Below the pieces are notes generated by a model. The model was not told the origin of the DNA, did no database searches, and saw only the letters and a list, made by a program, of their open reading frames with translations. A stretch of 64,000 nt of DNA, taken from contig JAJOZX010002579.1 in the NCBI GenBank assembly GCA_023014485.1, positions 161,501 to 225,500 on the forward strand, given 5' to 3'. Of this stretch, positions 30,824 to 40,781 are shown piece after piece; within the stretch, counting starts at the first letter, position 1; each line of letters opens with the position of its first letter. This DNA comes from Bathynomus jamesi (taxonomy: Eukaryota > Arthropoda > Malacostraca > Isopoda > Cirolanidae). The position numbers and the translations under genes were made by a program.

Positions 30824-31296
30824 TTACCCTTATCCGGTTTTGTAATGATGACAGAGTTATCCTTTTTCAAATTATTAAGAATTTTAAAATGTTGCTTATT
30901 AAAAAAGGGGGAAAAACACTTTATGGGGTTTAAAATTATAAAAATTCTTAAAAGAGATACTCTCCATTTGTTTTACTAAGCTTTGAAACGAGAAATTTGG
31001 TCGGATCTCACAATTCTTAATATTAATGAGAAGATTTTCAAAACCAGAGAAAAATGTATAAAAATTTAATTTAAATGAGGTAGATCAAAATTTAAGCCCA
31101 ACAATATTTCTTTCTCTCTAATACTTAAAACTCTATTAGAAACGTTAAAAATAAAATTATCCGGATTATTAGAAAACGACTGAGTAATTCCCAATTTTTC
31201 TAATTTGGCAGCGTGTACCCTTTTATGTCTATTGATAATTTTATCACAGCAAGTTTGAAATTTAGTAACTAAACCTGATAATCCATCAAGGATCAA
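30824..31296 (-). pseudogene. PLE-A N-terminal region
   Basis: Minus strand: KLEKLGITQSFSNNP, LSIREKEILLGLNFDLPHLN (the PLE N-terminal LxLGLNF motif), a stop/shift, then FSFQSLVKQMESISFKNFYN and ILNNLKKDNSVIITKPDKG, the entry to the RT. The hAT at 30815 falls just after KPDKG. The protein start is lost in the palindromic cluster upstream. Confidence 0.8.
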
Positions 31297-31827
31297 GTAA
31301 AGATAATTCCTCCCAACAGAAAAAGGAGGGACTATCTTTACTTGATCATTTTTTGGGAGAGATCATCTTTACTTGGTAAAGTTGGTAATACCGCTTTACC
31401 GCAATACCGCTTTAATTAAAGTCTTTGGATCAAGTAAAGTTAAGCACCCCCAACCTTTTTTAGTTAGCTTTATAAGGCTAACTAACGAAAATATCACGAC
31501 CTAACCTAACCAATCGTCAAGGGCGTACAGTTGACCTAACGATTGGTTAGGTTAAGTCGTGATATTTTCGTTAGTTAGCCTTATAAAGCTAACTAAAAAA
31601 GGTTGGGGGTGCTTATCTTTACTTGATCCATTGTAATAAATGAATTTTAATAAATTTTGTTTTCAAATAAATCATTTTTTAAAAAAAGATTCTCTTAATT
31701 TTTATCCTTATGTCAGACTGCTTCACTTTACTTTACTTTCTGGGAGGTATTATCTTTACTTGGTCATTTTTGGGAGGGATTTCCTTTACTAGTGTGACCT
31801 GGGAGGGATTATCTTTACTTGATCCAT
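31290..31827. mobile_element. Nested palindromic MITE cluster between the two PLE-A copies
   Basis: The outer ends are GGATCAAGTAAAGATAATTC and its inverted copy ending TATCTTTACTTGATCC. An inner near-perfect palindrome (31428-31629) starts GGATCAAGTAAAG too and contains GGTTGGGGGTGCTT and GATATTTTCGTTAGTTAGCC arms. The word GGGAGGGATTATCTTTACTT recurs in variants at about 31325, 31355, 31741, 31775 and 31801. No coding capacity. Target duplications not resolved. Confidence 0.75.
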
Positions 31828-31859
31828 AATCAATATAAGATACCCTAGATTTTAGACCA

Positions 31860-32609
31860 AATAGGGAAACGGAATCCTATACGGTTTACCCAAAGTCCAT
31901 AAGCCAAATTTCCCACTAAGACCTATTCTTTCAGCCTGTGGTACATTTAATTATAACTTAGCCAAATTCTTCGTTCCCTTGCTTTCAAAACTTACCTATA
32001 ATGATTATTCCATTAACAACTCGTTTGATTTTGTTAAAGATATAAAAGAGATCTATCATACCGATTCCCTTACTATTGCCAGTTTTGATGTCTCGTCATT
32101 ATTTACTAATGTTCCGTTAAAAGAAAAATTAGATATCATACTAAAGAAGTTATTCACTACTAGTAATGCTCTTATTAATGGCGTCACTCGGACTCAATTT
32201 AAAAATCTCCTCGAAATAGCGTGGTTTGATAATCTTTCCTTATTTAATAGTAACTTTACAGCCAAATTGAATGGGTAGCTATGGGTTCCCCGTTGAGCCC
32301 AACACTAGCAAATGCATTTCTTTGCCATTACGAAGAAATTTGGTTGAAAAGTTGTGATAATAGTTTTAAACCCGTATATTACAGAAGATACGTGGATGAC
32401 ACTTTCTTAATATTTAAACATCCTTCAATAGCTCCAAACATCCTTCACACGTAAAACTTTTTCTTCATTATCTAAATAAACAACATAGTAATATTAAGTA
32501 CACATGTGAAAACGAAACAAATAATAGTTTACCTTTCCTGGATGTTCTAGTTAAACGGGCTAATAACAAGTTCCAGACCTCACTATTTAGAAAACAAACT
32601 TTTACTGGT
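31860..32609 (+). pseudogene. PLE-A reverse transcriptase, plus copy, first part
   Basis: LYGLPKVHKPNFPLRPILSA, then (31979-32278) SFDVSSLFTNVPLKEKLDII and FKNLLEIAWFDNL, a stop at 32276-32278, a frame change with AMGSPLSPTLANAF, and RRYVDDTFLIFKH (YVDD at 32389-32400), another change, then LPFLDVLVKRANN. Short of the intact C-terminal part that follows. Confidence 0.8.
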
Positions 32610-33341
32610 TTGGGAACCAATTATTTAAGTTGTATGTTTTATAAATATAAGATTAGCGCTATAGTAACATTATTAACAAGAAGTTACCGAATTTGTTCAG
32701 ATTACTTTTCATTAAACGAAGAATTTAAATTTTTAAGACAGTACTTTATTAATAATTACTACCCTTCCAATCTTTTTGACAACCAATTAAAGAAATTTTT
32801 AAATAACACTTTTAATACTAAACTCCCCATAACTACAGTACAAAAAGAAACCAGATATATTAAATTACCTTTTCATGGTTATTTATCATTGCGTATTCGA
32901 GGTGAAGTGTCCAAACTGCTTAAGTCTAGTTATCCCCAAATAAATTTTAGATTCGTCCTCGTCAACCCACTTAAATTATCAAATTTTTTAAAGTTCAAAG
33001 ACAAATTCCCCAAAACTGTATGCCCTAATGTTGTTTATAAATACACGTGCGACGGCTGTAAGGCTGCGTATATTGGCAGTACTCAACTCCAAATGGAGGT
33101 ACGCCTTTCTCAACATTTGGGCTTATCAGTCCGTACCAACCGCCCCCTCAGTAGTCCACCACAATCCGCAATTAGAAACCATAGTAATGAAAACAACCAT
33201 CCCCTTCACAAAACTCAGTTCGAAATTCTAACTAGATCCAATAACCTTACAGAACTCCGAATATTAGAATCTTTGTACATCTATAGAAACAAACCCTCCA
33301 TTAACAACAATAGTTCATCTTACAAATTACAGTGCTTCTAA
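32610..33341 (+). CDS. PLE-A RT thumb and GIY-YIG domain, open frame
   Basis: 243 codons, starting mid-protein at GTNYLSCMFYKYKIS. Thumb: FLRQYFINNYYPSNLFDNQL and TKLPITTVQKETRY. Linker: LRIRGEVSKLLKSSYPQINF. GIY-YIG: VCPNVVYKYTCDGCKAAYIG (Y-Y, CxxC, YIG), LQMEVRLSQHLGLSVRTN with conserved R, NHSNENNHPLH, then LRILESLYIYRNKPSINN. All nuclease hallmarks are present. Translation alone is unlikely since the upstream frame is broken. Confidence 0.85.
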   Translation: MGTNYLSCMFYKYKISAIVTLLTRSYRICSDYFSLNEEFKFLRQYFINNYYPSNLFDNQLKKFLNNTFNTKLPITTVQKETRYIKLPFHGYLSLRIRGEVSKLLKSSYPQINFRFVLVNPLKLSNFLKFKDKFPKTVCPNVVYKYTCDGCKAAYIGSTQLQMEVRLSQHLGLSVRTNRPLSSPPQSAIRNHSNENNHPLHKTQFEILTRSNNLTELRILESLYIYRNKPSINNNSSSYKLQCF

Positions 33342-33569
33342 CTAACCAACCAACTTTCATAGACATATCATACCTTCCAATTAACTGACCATACAGTTTT
33401 CTCTGTTTCTGCCAAATATGGAGGTTGACGTAAACAGTGTGTATTTACCAGTTGGGGTAATTTTAATTTTAATGATTTTAATTTTCTTTTGTATTGATGT
33501 AATTTTCATTATTCTTATTTTTGTTTTAAGGTTTTAAGACTTATAATTCACTGATGATGACAAAAGATT

Positions 33570-34194
33570 GTGCTTTCCTGTTAACGGGAATACCCAACCG
33601 CCCGCCATCATCTGGACTCGTATCTTGCGGAATTCATGTGGCGACAACGTACCGAAAGCAGCGACGTTTTTTCTGCGATTTTACATGACAAAGACATTTT
33701 GGCCCCCCTACTAACTGATTATCGCTTACATATTAACTAATTTCATTTAAATGATTAATATATTCAGTACTTACGTATTATCGGGACTACCAAACTGTTT
33801 ATGATGTATTTTTGCTCTCGTCATTTTCGTTTAAACTAACGGAACTATCGAAACTTAACCTAACCAATTATTATCAAAGGCGTACAGTTGACCTAACCGA
33901 GCATTCAATTAACCTAACTGGGCATTCAGTTCACCTAACCGGGCATTCAATTAACCTAACTGGGCATTCAGTTGACCTAACCGGGCATTTTACATTATAT
34001 TAGCCTGTTAGGTTAATTCGATGCCCGGTTAGGTCAATTGAATGCCCGGTTAGGTCAGTTGTACGCCCTTGATAATTGGTTAGGTTAAGTTGTGATATTT
34101 TCGTTAGTTTAAAGTTTAAACGAAAATGACGAGAGCAAAAATACATAACAGTTTGGTGGCGGGCGGTTGGGTATTCCCGTTAATAGGAAAGCAC
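33570..34194. mobile_element. Foldback transposon with ~9-bp duplication
   Basis: Inverted ends GTGCTTTCCTGTTAACGGGA then ATACCCAACCGCCCGCC, one mismatch between the arms; CAAAAGATT flanks at 33561-33569 and 34196-34204 (one extra C on the right). A 9-10 bp duplication fits MULE-type elements. The interior has inverted GTTTAAAC...CCTAACCAATTATCAA arms and an array of GGGCATTCAATTAACCTAAC variants (33895-33990, 34018-34060). No coding. Confidence 0.8.
33895..33990 (+). repeat. ~21-bp tandem array CCTAACCGGGCATTCAATTAA
   Basis: Five variants in a row of the word CCTAACCGGGCATTCA followed by ATTAA or GTTGA. The inverted half of the foldback has further copies. The CCTAACC word is telomere-like but the unit is longer. 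Confidence 0.8.
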
Positions 34195-34274
34195 CCAAAA
34201 GATTTGACGAAACGTCTGAAGTATAAAAATTAAACGAAAATGTTTGCTGTTGTGTTGGTCCTTCTTTATATATA

Positions 34275-35058
34275 CAGTGTGTCCGTAAAGTCATGGTGGG
34301 ATTTTAAATAGCTATATTATTGCAACGAAACATGATAATGAGATGAAACAATGCCAAATTTAAGAACAACTCTCAAAGTTGTATCTTGTAGTTAGTCTAG
34401 GCTAAGCTTAACCTTTATCTCGTAGTTAGTCTAGGCTGTCCACATGCCTATGTTGAACATGAGCGTAATAGCCCGAAAGTTAATGTGTGGTGTGCTCTAG
34501 CACGAGATCGAGTGATTGGCCCATTTTTCTTCGCGGAACCCACTGTGACGTCACACAACTACCTCGCTATGTTGGAACATTTTGCAGTAGCCCAATTTAT
34601 TGACAATAATGTCATCTTTCAGCAAGATGGTGCTCCTCCGCACTATGCCAACGTTGTTCGAGAATTCCTTAATGAAAAATTTCCACAGAGATGGATAGGA
34701 AGAGGAGGACGGAAGCCATGGCCTCCACGCTCTCCGGACCTGACACCTTTGGACTTTTATTTGTGGGGTTACGTCAAGCAAAGCGTGTACAGTGTACTCA
34801 TTAGGGATATTCATCACTTGCACGAGCGAATCACGGAAGCTATCGCATCCGTCACTCCTGATGTTCTCGGGCGTGTGTGGCTGGAATTGAATCACCGCCT
34901 AGATGTCTGCAGGGCTACCAGAGGAGCCCATATCGAACTACGTTAAATAAAGTTATTCTTTTAGAGTTGTTCTTCAATTTGTCTTTTTTTCATCTCATTA
35001 TCATGTTTCGTTGCAATAATATAGCTATTTAAAATCCCACCATGATTTTACGGACACA

Positions 35059-35061
<3 letters not shown>
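34275..35061 (+). mobile_element. Mariner (DD41D) derivative with ~75-bp terminal repeats
   Basis: The terminal repeats start CAGTGTGTCCGTAAAGTCAT and match for about 75 bp with one mismatch; TA flanks at 34273-34274 and 35062-35063. At 787 bp the HTH-coding half is deleted. Repeat identity between the two ends implies relatively recent activity. Confidence 0.9.
34434..34946 (+). CDS. Mariner transposase catalytic half (no HTH)
   Basis: Open from about 34434: HAYVEHERNSPKVNVWCALA, GPFFFAEPTVTSHNYLAML, FQQDGAPPHYANVVREFL (second catalytic D), WPPRSPDLTPLDFYLWGYVK (third D) and a C-terminal CRATRGAHIELR. Residues between the two Ds number 41. The first catalytic D and the DNA-binding domain are deleted, so it is inactive. 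No proper ATG at the start. Confidence 0.8.
   Translation, partial: GCPHAYVEHERNSPKVNVWCALARDRVIGPFFFAEPTVTSHNYLAMLEHFAVAQFIDNNVIFQQDGAPPHYANVVREFLNEKFPQRWIGRGGRKPWPPRSPDLTPLDFYLWGYVKQSVYSVLIRDIHHLHERITEAIASVTPDVLGRVWLELNHRLDVCRATRGAHIELR

Positions 35062-35127
<66 letters not shown>
35062..35127. repeat. (TA)n array
   Basis: Nearly uninterrupted TA dinucleotides; also the target site of the adjoining mariner. Similar arrays are listed separately where long. Confidence 0.95.
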
Positions 35128-35600
35128 CCACAAAAGGATTTAGCGAGCGCTACCTATGACTGGATAAAAGTGAACACTGTCGTATGTTTAAACTCGTTAC
35201 GCGTTACATGAACAAAATCGAGTTCGACCTAATTCAAATTTATGGGTTTCACACTTTAAACTAATTTCAAATTTTCAATGAGAATGAATGACCAAACTTA
35301 ACCAGACCTAACCTAACCTAGCGTAACCTAACCCGCAATAATGTAACATAAACTAACCTGATATAATTTAAACTAACTTTTTAGTATCGACATTATGCGT
35401 GCCGACATTGTGCAGATTGACTTTGCTTCGCTACTCGGTTTAAACGACCGAGGAAACACTTAACATTTTTGCGTCCACAGGTGTTTTATGATGGGAACCC
35501 CCTCGAGGGCACTAGAGGTAATAGCAACGTTTAATTAAAATCTTTTTGCTCTCGCAGGGTCCCCATATATAGCATAACACGTATGAGAACGCGTGGTTTT
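35128..35600. other. Unassigned; contains a telomere-like CCTAACC run
   Basis: No gene seen. At about 35315-35342 the words ACCTAACCTAACCTAG and AACCTAACCC form a short interstitial (TTAGG)n-like stretch on the minus strand. A GTTTAAAC palindromic word appears near 35440. Confidence 0.5.
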
Positions 35601-35604
35601 TGTT

Positions 35605-35672
35605 GAAGTGTAATGGTATCGCTCTCGACTCCTACTCAGGAGATCCTCGAATTCTGGTTGGGGCATTTTTGT
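35605..35672 (+). mobile_element. Possible tRNA-derived SINE head
   Basis: GTGTAATGGTATCGCTCTCG resembles an A box, and GATCCTCGAATTCTGG, about 35 bp later, resembles a degenerate B box. No acceptor-stem pairing was tested. A tRNA relic or SINE head is more likely than a functional tRNA. Confidence 0.4.
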
Positions 35673-35774
35673 TTCATATAGAAACCACGCGTGGTCATGT
35701 CTCTTCTGCCATATATATATGGGTAACTACTACTTCTAATTATGACGTAAAACGGCACACACACACACACATAT

Positions 35775-35834
<60 letters not shown>

Positions 35835-35839
35835 TATAG

Positions 35840-36262
35840 AGGGTGTCTAAAAAGATGCCCCAATAAAATTTTATTTGCTCGTTCTTTCATAAAGGATGTA
35901 CCATATATTTTTATTGGGAGTTCTTCAGAAAGGTAACAGATTTGGGTTTTTATTCCGCATATACCTACACATTTCTAATCTTTCATCACCTAATAACTAA
36001 TAATTATTGTATATGGAAAACTGCTCTTTCATCATTTCATACTTAAAGCAATATATTTTCCTAATTTCTACGAAATTAGAAAAAGACCTATAAGACCATA
36101 GAAGACCTTACCAGGCTATAGATTTTAAGGAAATCTAAGGTGATCCAATAAGATTAATGAACTATGTTTTACGTACCTGTTGGGTTTGTCTTTGTGCCTA
36201 GCTTCTTTCTTTTTTAGCTTAAACATTTATTAACAAATGGGACATTTTTTGGGGCACCTGGT
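35840..36262. mobile_element. Mariner-like MITE between (TA)n arrays
   Basis: Ends AGGGTGTCTAAAAAGATGCC and CCAGGTGCCCCAAAAAATG are imperfect inverted copies next to TA arrays. The interior is AT-rich and non-coding. Confidence 0.45.
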
Positions 36263-36643
36263 ATATATATATATATTATATATATATATATATGTTTTAC
36301 GTCATAATTAGTAGTAGTAGTCCGGTTTCTGTAGCCAAAACTTTTTCTTTTTTATTTAAATCCTTTAAAGCTAGTTCGTATTCTGAATGCGCTCTTTCTT
36401 CCTCTGTCAAATCTCGTCTCAATGATTATCCTTTTGTGTTTTGTTTCGCATTTCACTTGGAAACTTTAATAAGTTACGAACGCCAGCAGTGACCCGCAGT
36501 TTTATACACTTCGTAACAGATGGCTCCACTTTGGATTTTTTCATTTAGTTTATCCAAAACGATATTCTTTATTCTTAATTTAAGAAAATTCCCTTTTAAG
36601 TTTATCAAATATAAAGTTTTTATATTTGTACTCCATTACTATT

Positions 36644-36698
<55 letters not shown>

Positions 36699-36699
36699 T

Positions 36700-37185
36700 A
36701 CAACTCAGAATGGTCCCCTCAGAAACATTTATGTTACATACAGACCCTGCATGGAACAAGGAACTCTTCTGGGAAAATTAAATCCACTATAGTTCGAATA
36801 AGTAATGATAAATGACAAATAAATACTATAGTTTTTCTTTTTCATGATGGAAACCCAACACTTTTTCTTTGATGTATTCGATCCGACGTAAATACAATGA
36901 GTTTCTTGCGTATATTGTAGCTCTGAATGTAGCTGTCTAGGCAGCTTTAAGCCCTAGACCCTCTCCCAAAGTTGGTTCCTATCTGCTTAACAGGTAGCTG
37001 GTAAGGGAAGCTATAGTTTGCGTTCTCTTTGCTCGTGACCCGTTGCCCACGTTGGGTTTCCATCATGAAAAAGAAAACCTATAGTATTTGTCATTTACCA
37101 TTACTTATTCTGACTATAGTGTATTTAATTATCGCAGAAGAGTTACTTGTTCCATGCACTGTCTGTGTGTAACATATACTGTATA
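36700..37185. mobile_element. Foldback MITE, second copy of the 8.8-kb family
   Basis: Inverted arms of about 150 bp: the left has TATGTTACATACAGACC, GGAACAAGGAACTCTTC and CATGATGGAAACCCAAC; the right has their complements. The centre (36850-37040) is longer than in the 8785-9025 copy. Confidence 0.7.
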
Positions 37186-37194
37186 CAGAATAGC

Positions 37195-37450
37195 CACCAG
37201 GGTTCGAAACTGGAACCTCCTAAATAGAAGGCCCAGGCGCTACCAATACGAGGGAACACACAACGCTTTCTGGATTGGGGTAATGGCAACATTCAATTCA
37301 AATCTATCTGGTATAACAGTAGGATATCACACAGGGAATTTCATCCATGAATAAAAACGATTTTTGCATGTGGAAAATAGCTCCACCAGAATTCGAACCA
37401 GAGACCTCTTGAATAGAAGACTGGACGTTACCACTACGCTACAATTAGGT
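37195..37450 (-). mobile_element. tRNA-like SINE pair (minus strand)
   Basis: Two tRNA-like units in reverse: TATTGGTAGCGCC with a B box-like TTTCGAACCCTGG (near 37200-37250), and GTAGCGTAGTGGTAACGTC with GGTTCGAATTCTGG (37387-37442). A word GGCAACATTCAATTCAAATC at 37287 recurs inverted at about 37490-37512. They probably derive from a different tRNA than the 13.2-kb SINE. Confidence 0.5.
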
Positions 37451-37705
37451 AAAAGTAAAAATTCTGTTTGAAACTTCAGTGTCATACCAAATAGATTTGA
37501 ATTAAATGTTGCCTTTCTTTTAAGTGCACGGGGCTAGCACTTAAACCACCTTTAGTCGAGGAAGTGTTATGTGTTCCCTTAAGGTGTTGAAATATACACC
37601 AGACTGTGTCAGCTGTTATCGTGCAGTAGCATAACGGTACTGCCTGGGCCTTCACTAGTATGGGTGCATTTAACTAGAGTGCAATGCTGCAAAGTGGGCT
37701 AGAGG

Positions 37706-37907
37706 TAGGCTGACCATACGTACCGTTTTGAACGGGACAGTACCGTTTTGTATGGGGTTTTGTATGGGTTCTGTCACTGAAGAATAATTGTAAGCTCAAT
37801 ATGTTTATGTACTTACTTTTTCATGAATACAGAATATTACATAACCCCCGTCCCTTTTTTGCCATCCCAATGTCCCGTTTTTGTCTCAAGGAAATATGGT
37901 CAGCCTA
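37706..37907 (+). mobile_element. hAT-like MITE, TSD GCTAGAGG, copy 1
   Basis: Starts TAGGCTGACCATACGTACCG and ends GGAAATATGGTCAGCCTA; GCTAGAGG flanks at 37698-37705 and 37908-37915. 202 bp, no coding. The same element sits inside the Polinton integrase at 50086. Confidence 0.9.
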
Positions 37908-40730
37908 GCTAGAGGCAATGTTGCAAATCTTCCAATTTGCTGGAAAAAGGGGCCACAATTGGGATATGGGGTAAGGACCGCCTACCCCACTTAGCAAACC
38001 ACCCATCTTGGACCTAAACACTACCCCACCTCAGACTTAAGCCAACCAACCATGCTATGTGCTATAGGGACTTTTATGAGATGTATTTGAGGGTAAGAGG
38101 AGATCAAGCTATCCTAAACCATACCACCAGAGGTTTCATTCTCTTCAAAACTGACTTTTTACAACACTTTCAAGGTCAAATACCTCCAGTCACGTGACAC
38201 ACGCATACACACATTTTTCACTGAGGGAAATCTTTCATACATGTGGGGGACAATACATATTTCATTAAAAAAAATGAATACCAAATATTCATTCTTAAGT
38301 TATTGTAAATAACACTTCTGCTCTTGACAGTCCAAAGGCCTCAAGTAAGTTTTATAATTTTAATATATGAATAATAAATTAGCAGCATATTTTCAGGATT
38401 TTTACTGTCGTGCAAATTCACAATTCTTTGTATTTTAACCTAAACTAAGGTGTCCATACGTCCCGGTTTTCCATACTTTAAGAGTTATTAATTATATACT
38501 ATGCGAATGTGAAACTACAAGGGGTGTATTATTATATTTACTATTCATTTACTCTGTTAAAGAGTGTTCTCAAAATAAGCCTATAGGCTATAGGCCCACA
38601 GGGCATAGATCCTCCCCTGTCCTGGTTTTTCCAAGCACAAATCTGGACACTCTAACCTAAACTTTGACAAGGGTAGGGTTAGACTGAGGTCATATGATAA
38701 ACGCTCTTCAGCAAATGTTTCCAAAAATTCCTGGTATACCTTATATACTTTAAATATGGGGCTAGGCTTTATTTACTTTCATTCATTAGTGTGTGTTTAT
38801 TGCAGCCTTAGGGTGAGTTTATCACAATACTTAATGCACTAGACAACAATTTATACTTGACTTCTTCAGGGTGAATTTCTCTCAAGCTAATGTGAGATCA
38901 CTAATGTAGGACAACATATATAACAATAAATCAAATCTATGCAGTTCTCTCTAGGCTACTCCTGTTCAAAATAAGAAAAAAAACGGCCTAAATGCATACT
39001 GCATTGTATAATACAATAATTGTACAAAAGTCCCCAGCTATTACAAGATCCAATAACTTTGATTAAAAAATTCATAAAGTTCTTTCTTAAAGCTATACAG
39101 AGCACTACTACTGAACGCTTGAGTTGGCAAGTCACTGCAAAAATCCATTACCTCAAACTGAAGAAATATTTATTCAAAGCCAATCTGTAAATCATTGTTC
39201 CAATTTTATTTTTTCTTCATTGTGTCCTCTATTTTTAACTCCTTTATACAAGAATGTCAGAGTTCAAAGAATGTAAATGCTTAAAATAAAGTTATCGAAG
39301 TCTTTTTCAGTAAATACAAAAAAAAATTAAAAATACCAATCAGAATTTGTCTTCTGTACAGACACTCACCAAACCGAAATTCGCTTAATTTCCTCAATTT
39401 ATTAAAATATTTGTCCAAAAATTTCTAGTCACTTTAGCTCAAATACATTTTACCATCTATAAATTATATTAAAAGAAAAATAGAAATAATATTACTTTAT
39501 TGGTAAAAAAAAAAACAATTCACATATAAATCATTCTTCAGAAATTACCCTACAGAATGGTACATGGGAAGTGTAATTTCACTGTCGCATAAGCTATTTA
39601 AATTTTTTTGAAATCAGCTTCCAACACAAAGGGTAACCGTGCTGACTGAAACTTCTTCCTGTTTACACCGACTTATGGATAGCTTATAGTGTCCCCTACA
39701 TCTACACATATTTATGTAAACAGCTCTATACAGGTAACATGCAAGGCTGTTAATGGGTATAGATTCAAACACCTTAGACATAATACAAGCCAAAGTTAAT
39801 TATTTATAGCTTTTTATTATTGATTTTATTCAACTTATCTTTTATTTCTAGCCAGACCCTCTCTCCTTAACTCATCCTCATGCTTTTTATATACCTTAAT
39901 ACATACTTGAACAGGCATTAGACCTCTGGTTTTTTTTTAACCACTGAGCTTTTATTGTCAGGTGTAATATTCCTCCAAGTTAATTAATAAAGGACCATTT
40001 CAATCTAAACTCTTCTTTTTAAGTCTCCTGCTTTGATCAAAGATGTTCTACCTAAGTTTAAGTGGATGCAGTAGTATAATTGCAAAAATGACGAGTGCAA
40101 ATCAATTCCATGCAACATTATTAATAAGTGCAACATTGCATGCAACATGAGGGTTATGCAACAATGAGGAAAGGGGGCTGTGCATGAAGGAGAGAGAGGC
40201 GGTTATCGGTTATGCAACAAGGGGGGAGTGGGTAACCCAACCTAACAAGGGAGGAGAGGGGGTTATGCATAAATGGGGGAGTGGGTAACCTAACCTCAAA
40301 TATGCACACCTCACGGTATCTAATGGGAACAGTATCGTAGGTGCCAGGCACCTGGTTTCGTTTACTGTATGTGTTACAACACACTTTCGTCCCCCTTAGC
40401 TCCTTCACGCCCCCCCAACTTTTGTGCCCGAAAGTTACGAGTTCCTACAGTCAGTTGAGGTTGTTGGTCACCCTCATCTTCTAAACTTCTTTTTAATCGG
40501 TGGAAATTGATCTGAAATATAGTATTTCCATATTTAAAAAATTTAGTAACAGGGAACGAATACCCTTTCACATATTTCATCCAGTCAAAACGGCTTTACG
40601 TGTCTTTATTGGCTTTAATTCTCTCATTTTGACTGACGTTCTGGCTGTAGACTCGGGTGAAGAAGATTAATATTTATTGTCATTTCTTTTAGGAAATATA
40701 TACTTTTTATTTTTAGCGAAATATTATACA

Positions 40731-40770
<40 letters not shown>

Positions 40771-40781
40771 TATATATATAT
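37908..40781. other. No recognisable gene (2.9 kb)
   Basis: Unassigned AT-rich sequence; open frames are short and none looks like a known family. At 40150-40300 a G-rich imperfect repeat of about 65 bp recurs (GGTTATGCAACAAGG, GGAGTGGGTAACCCAACC; then GGTTATGCATAAATGG, GGAGTGGGTAACCTAACC). The left end of the Polinton should lie here or in the TA arrays at 40734-40790, but no terminal repeat was recognised. Confidence 0.4.

Larger units (their letters stand above)
22085..31289 (-). mobile_element. PLE-A, minus copy, split by two hAT insertions
   Basis: Read on the minus strand from 31289: N-terminal region (31289-30824), RT fingers (28640-28034), RT palm and GIY-YIG (23484-22427), then 3' UTR and a terminal repeat with a hammerhead-like core (22183-22212). 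The breaks at 30816/28648 and 28026/23492 are exact hAT insertion sites with 8-bp duplications. A closely similar copy lies in opposite orientation at 31828-34264. Confidence 0.9.
31828..34264 (+). mobile_element. PLE-A, plus copy, split by a foldback element
   Basis: Starts inside the RT (GILYGLPKVHKPNFP) right after the MITE cluster and runs through palm, GIY-YIG, 3' UTR and the terminal repeat (to about 34264), with the foldback 33570-34194 in the terminal repeat. Very similar to the minus copy, differing at scattered codons. Head to head with it. Confidence 0.9.

Noticed and set aside
40374..40580. 68-codon minus frame downstream of PolB
   Set aside because: It might be the missing PolB tail, but I could not match it to the expected motifs, so it was not annotated as such.
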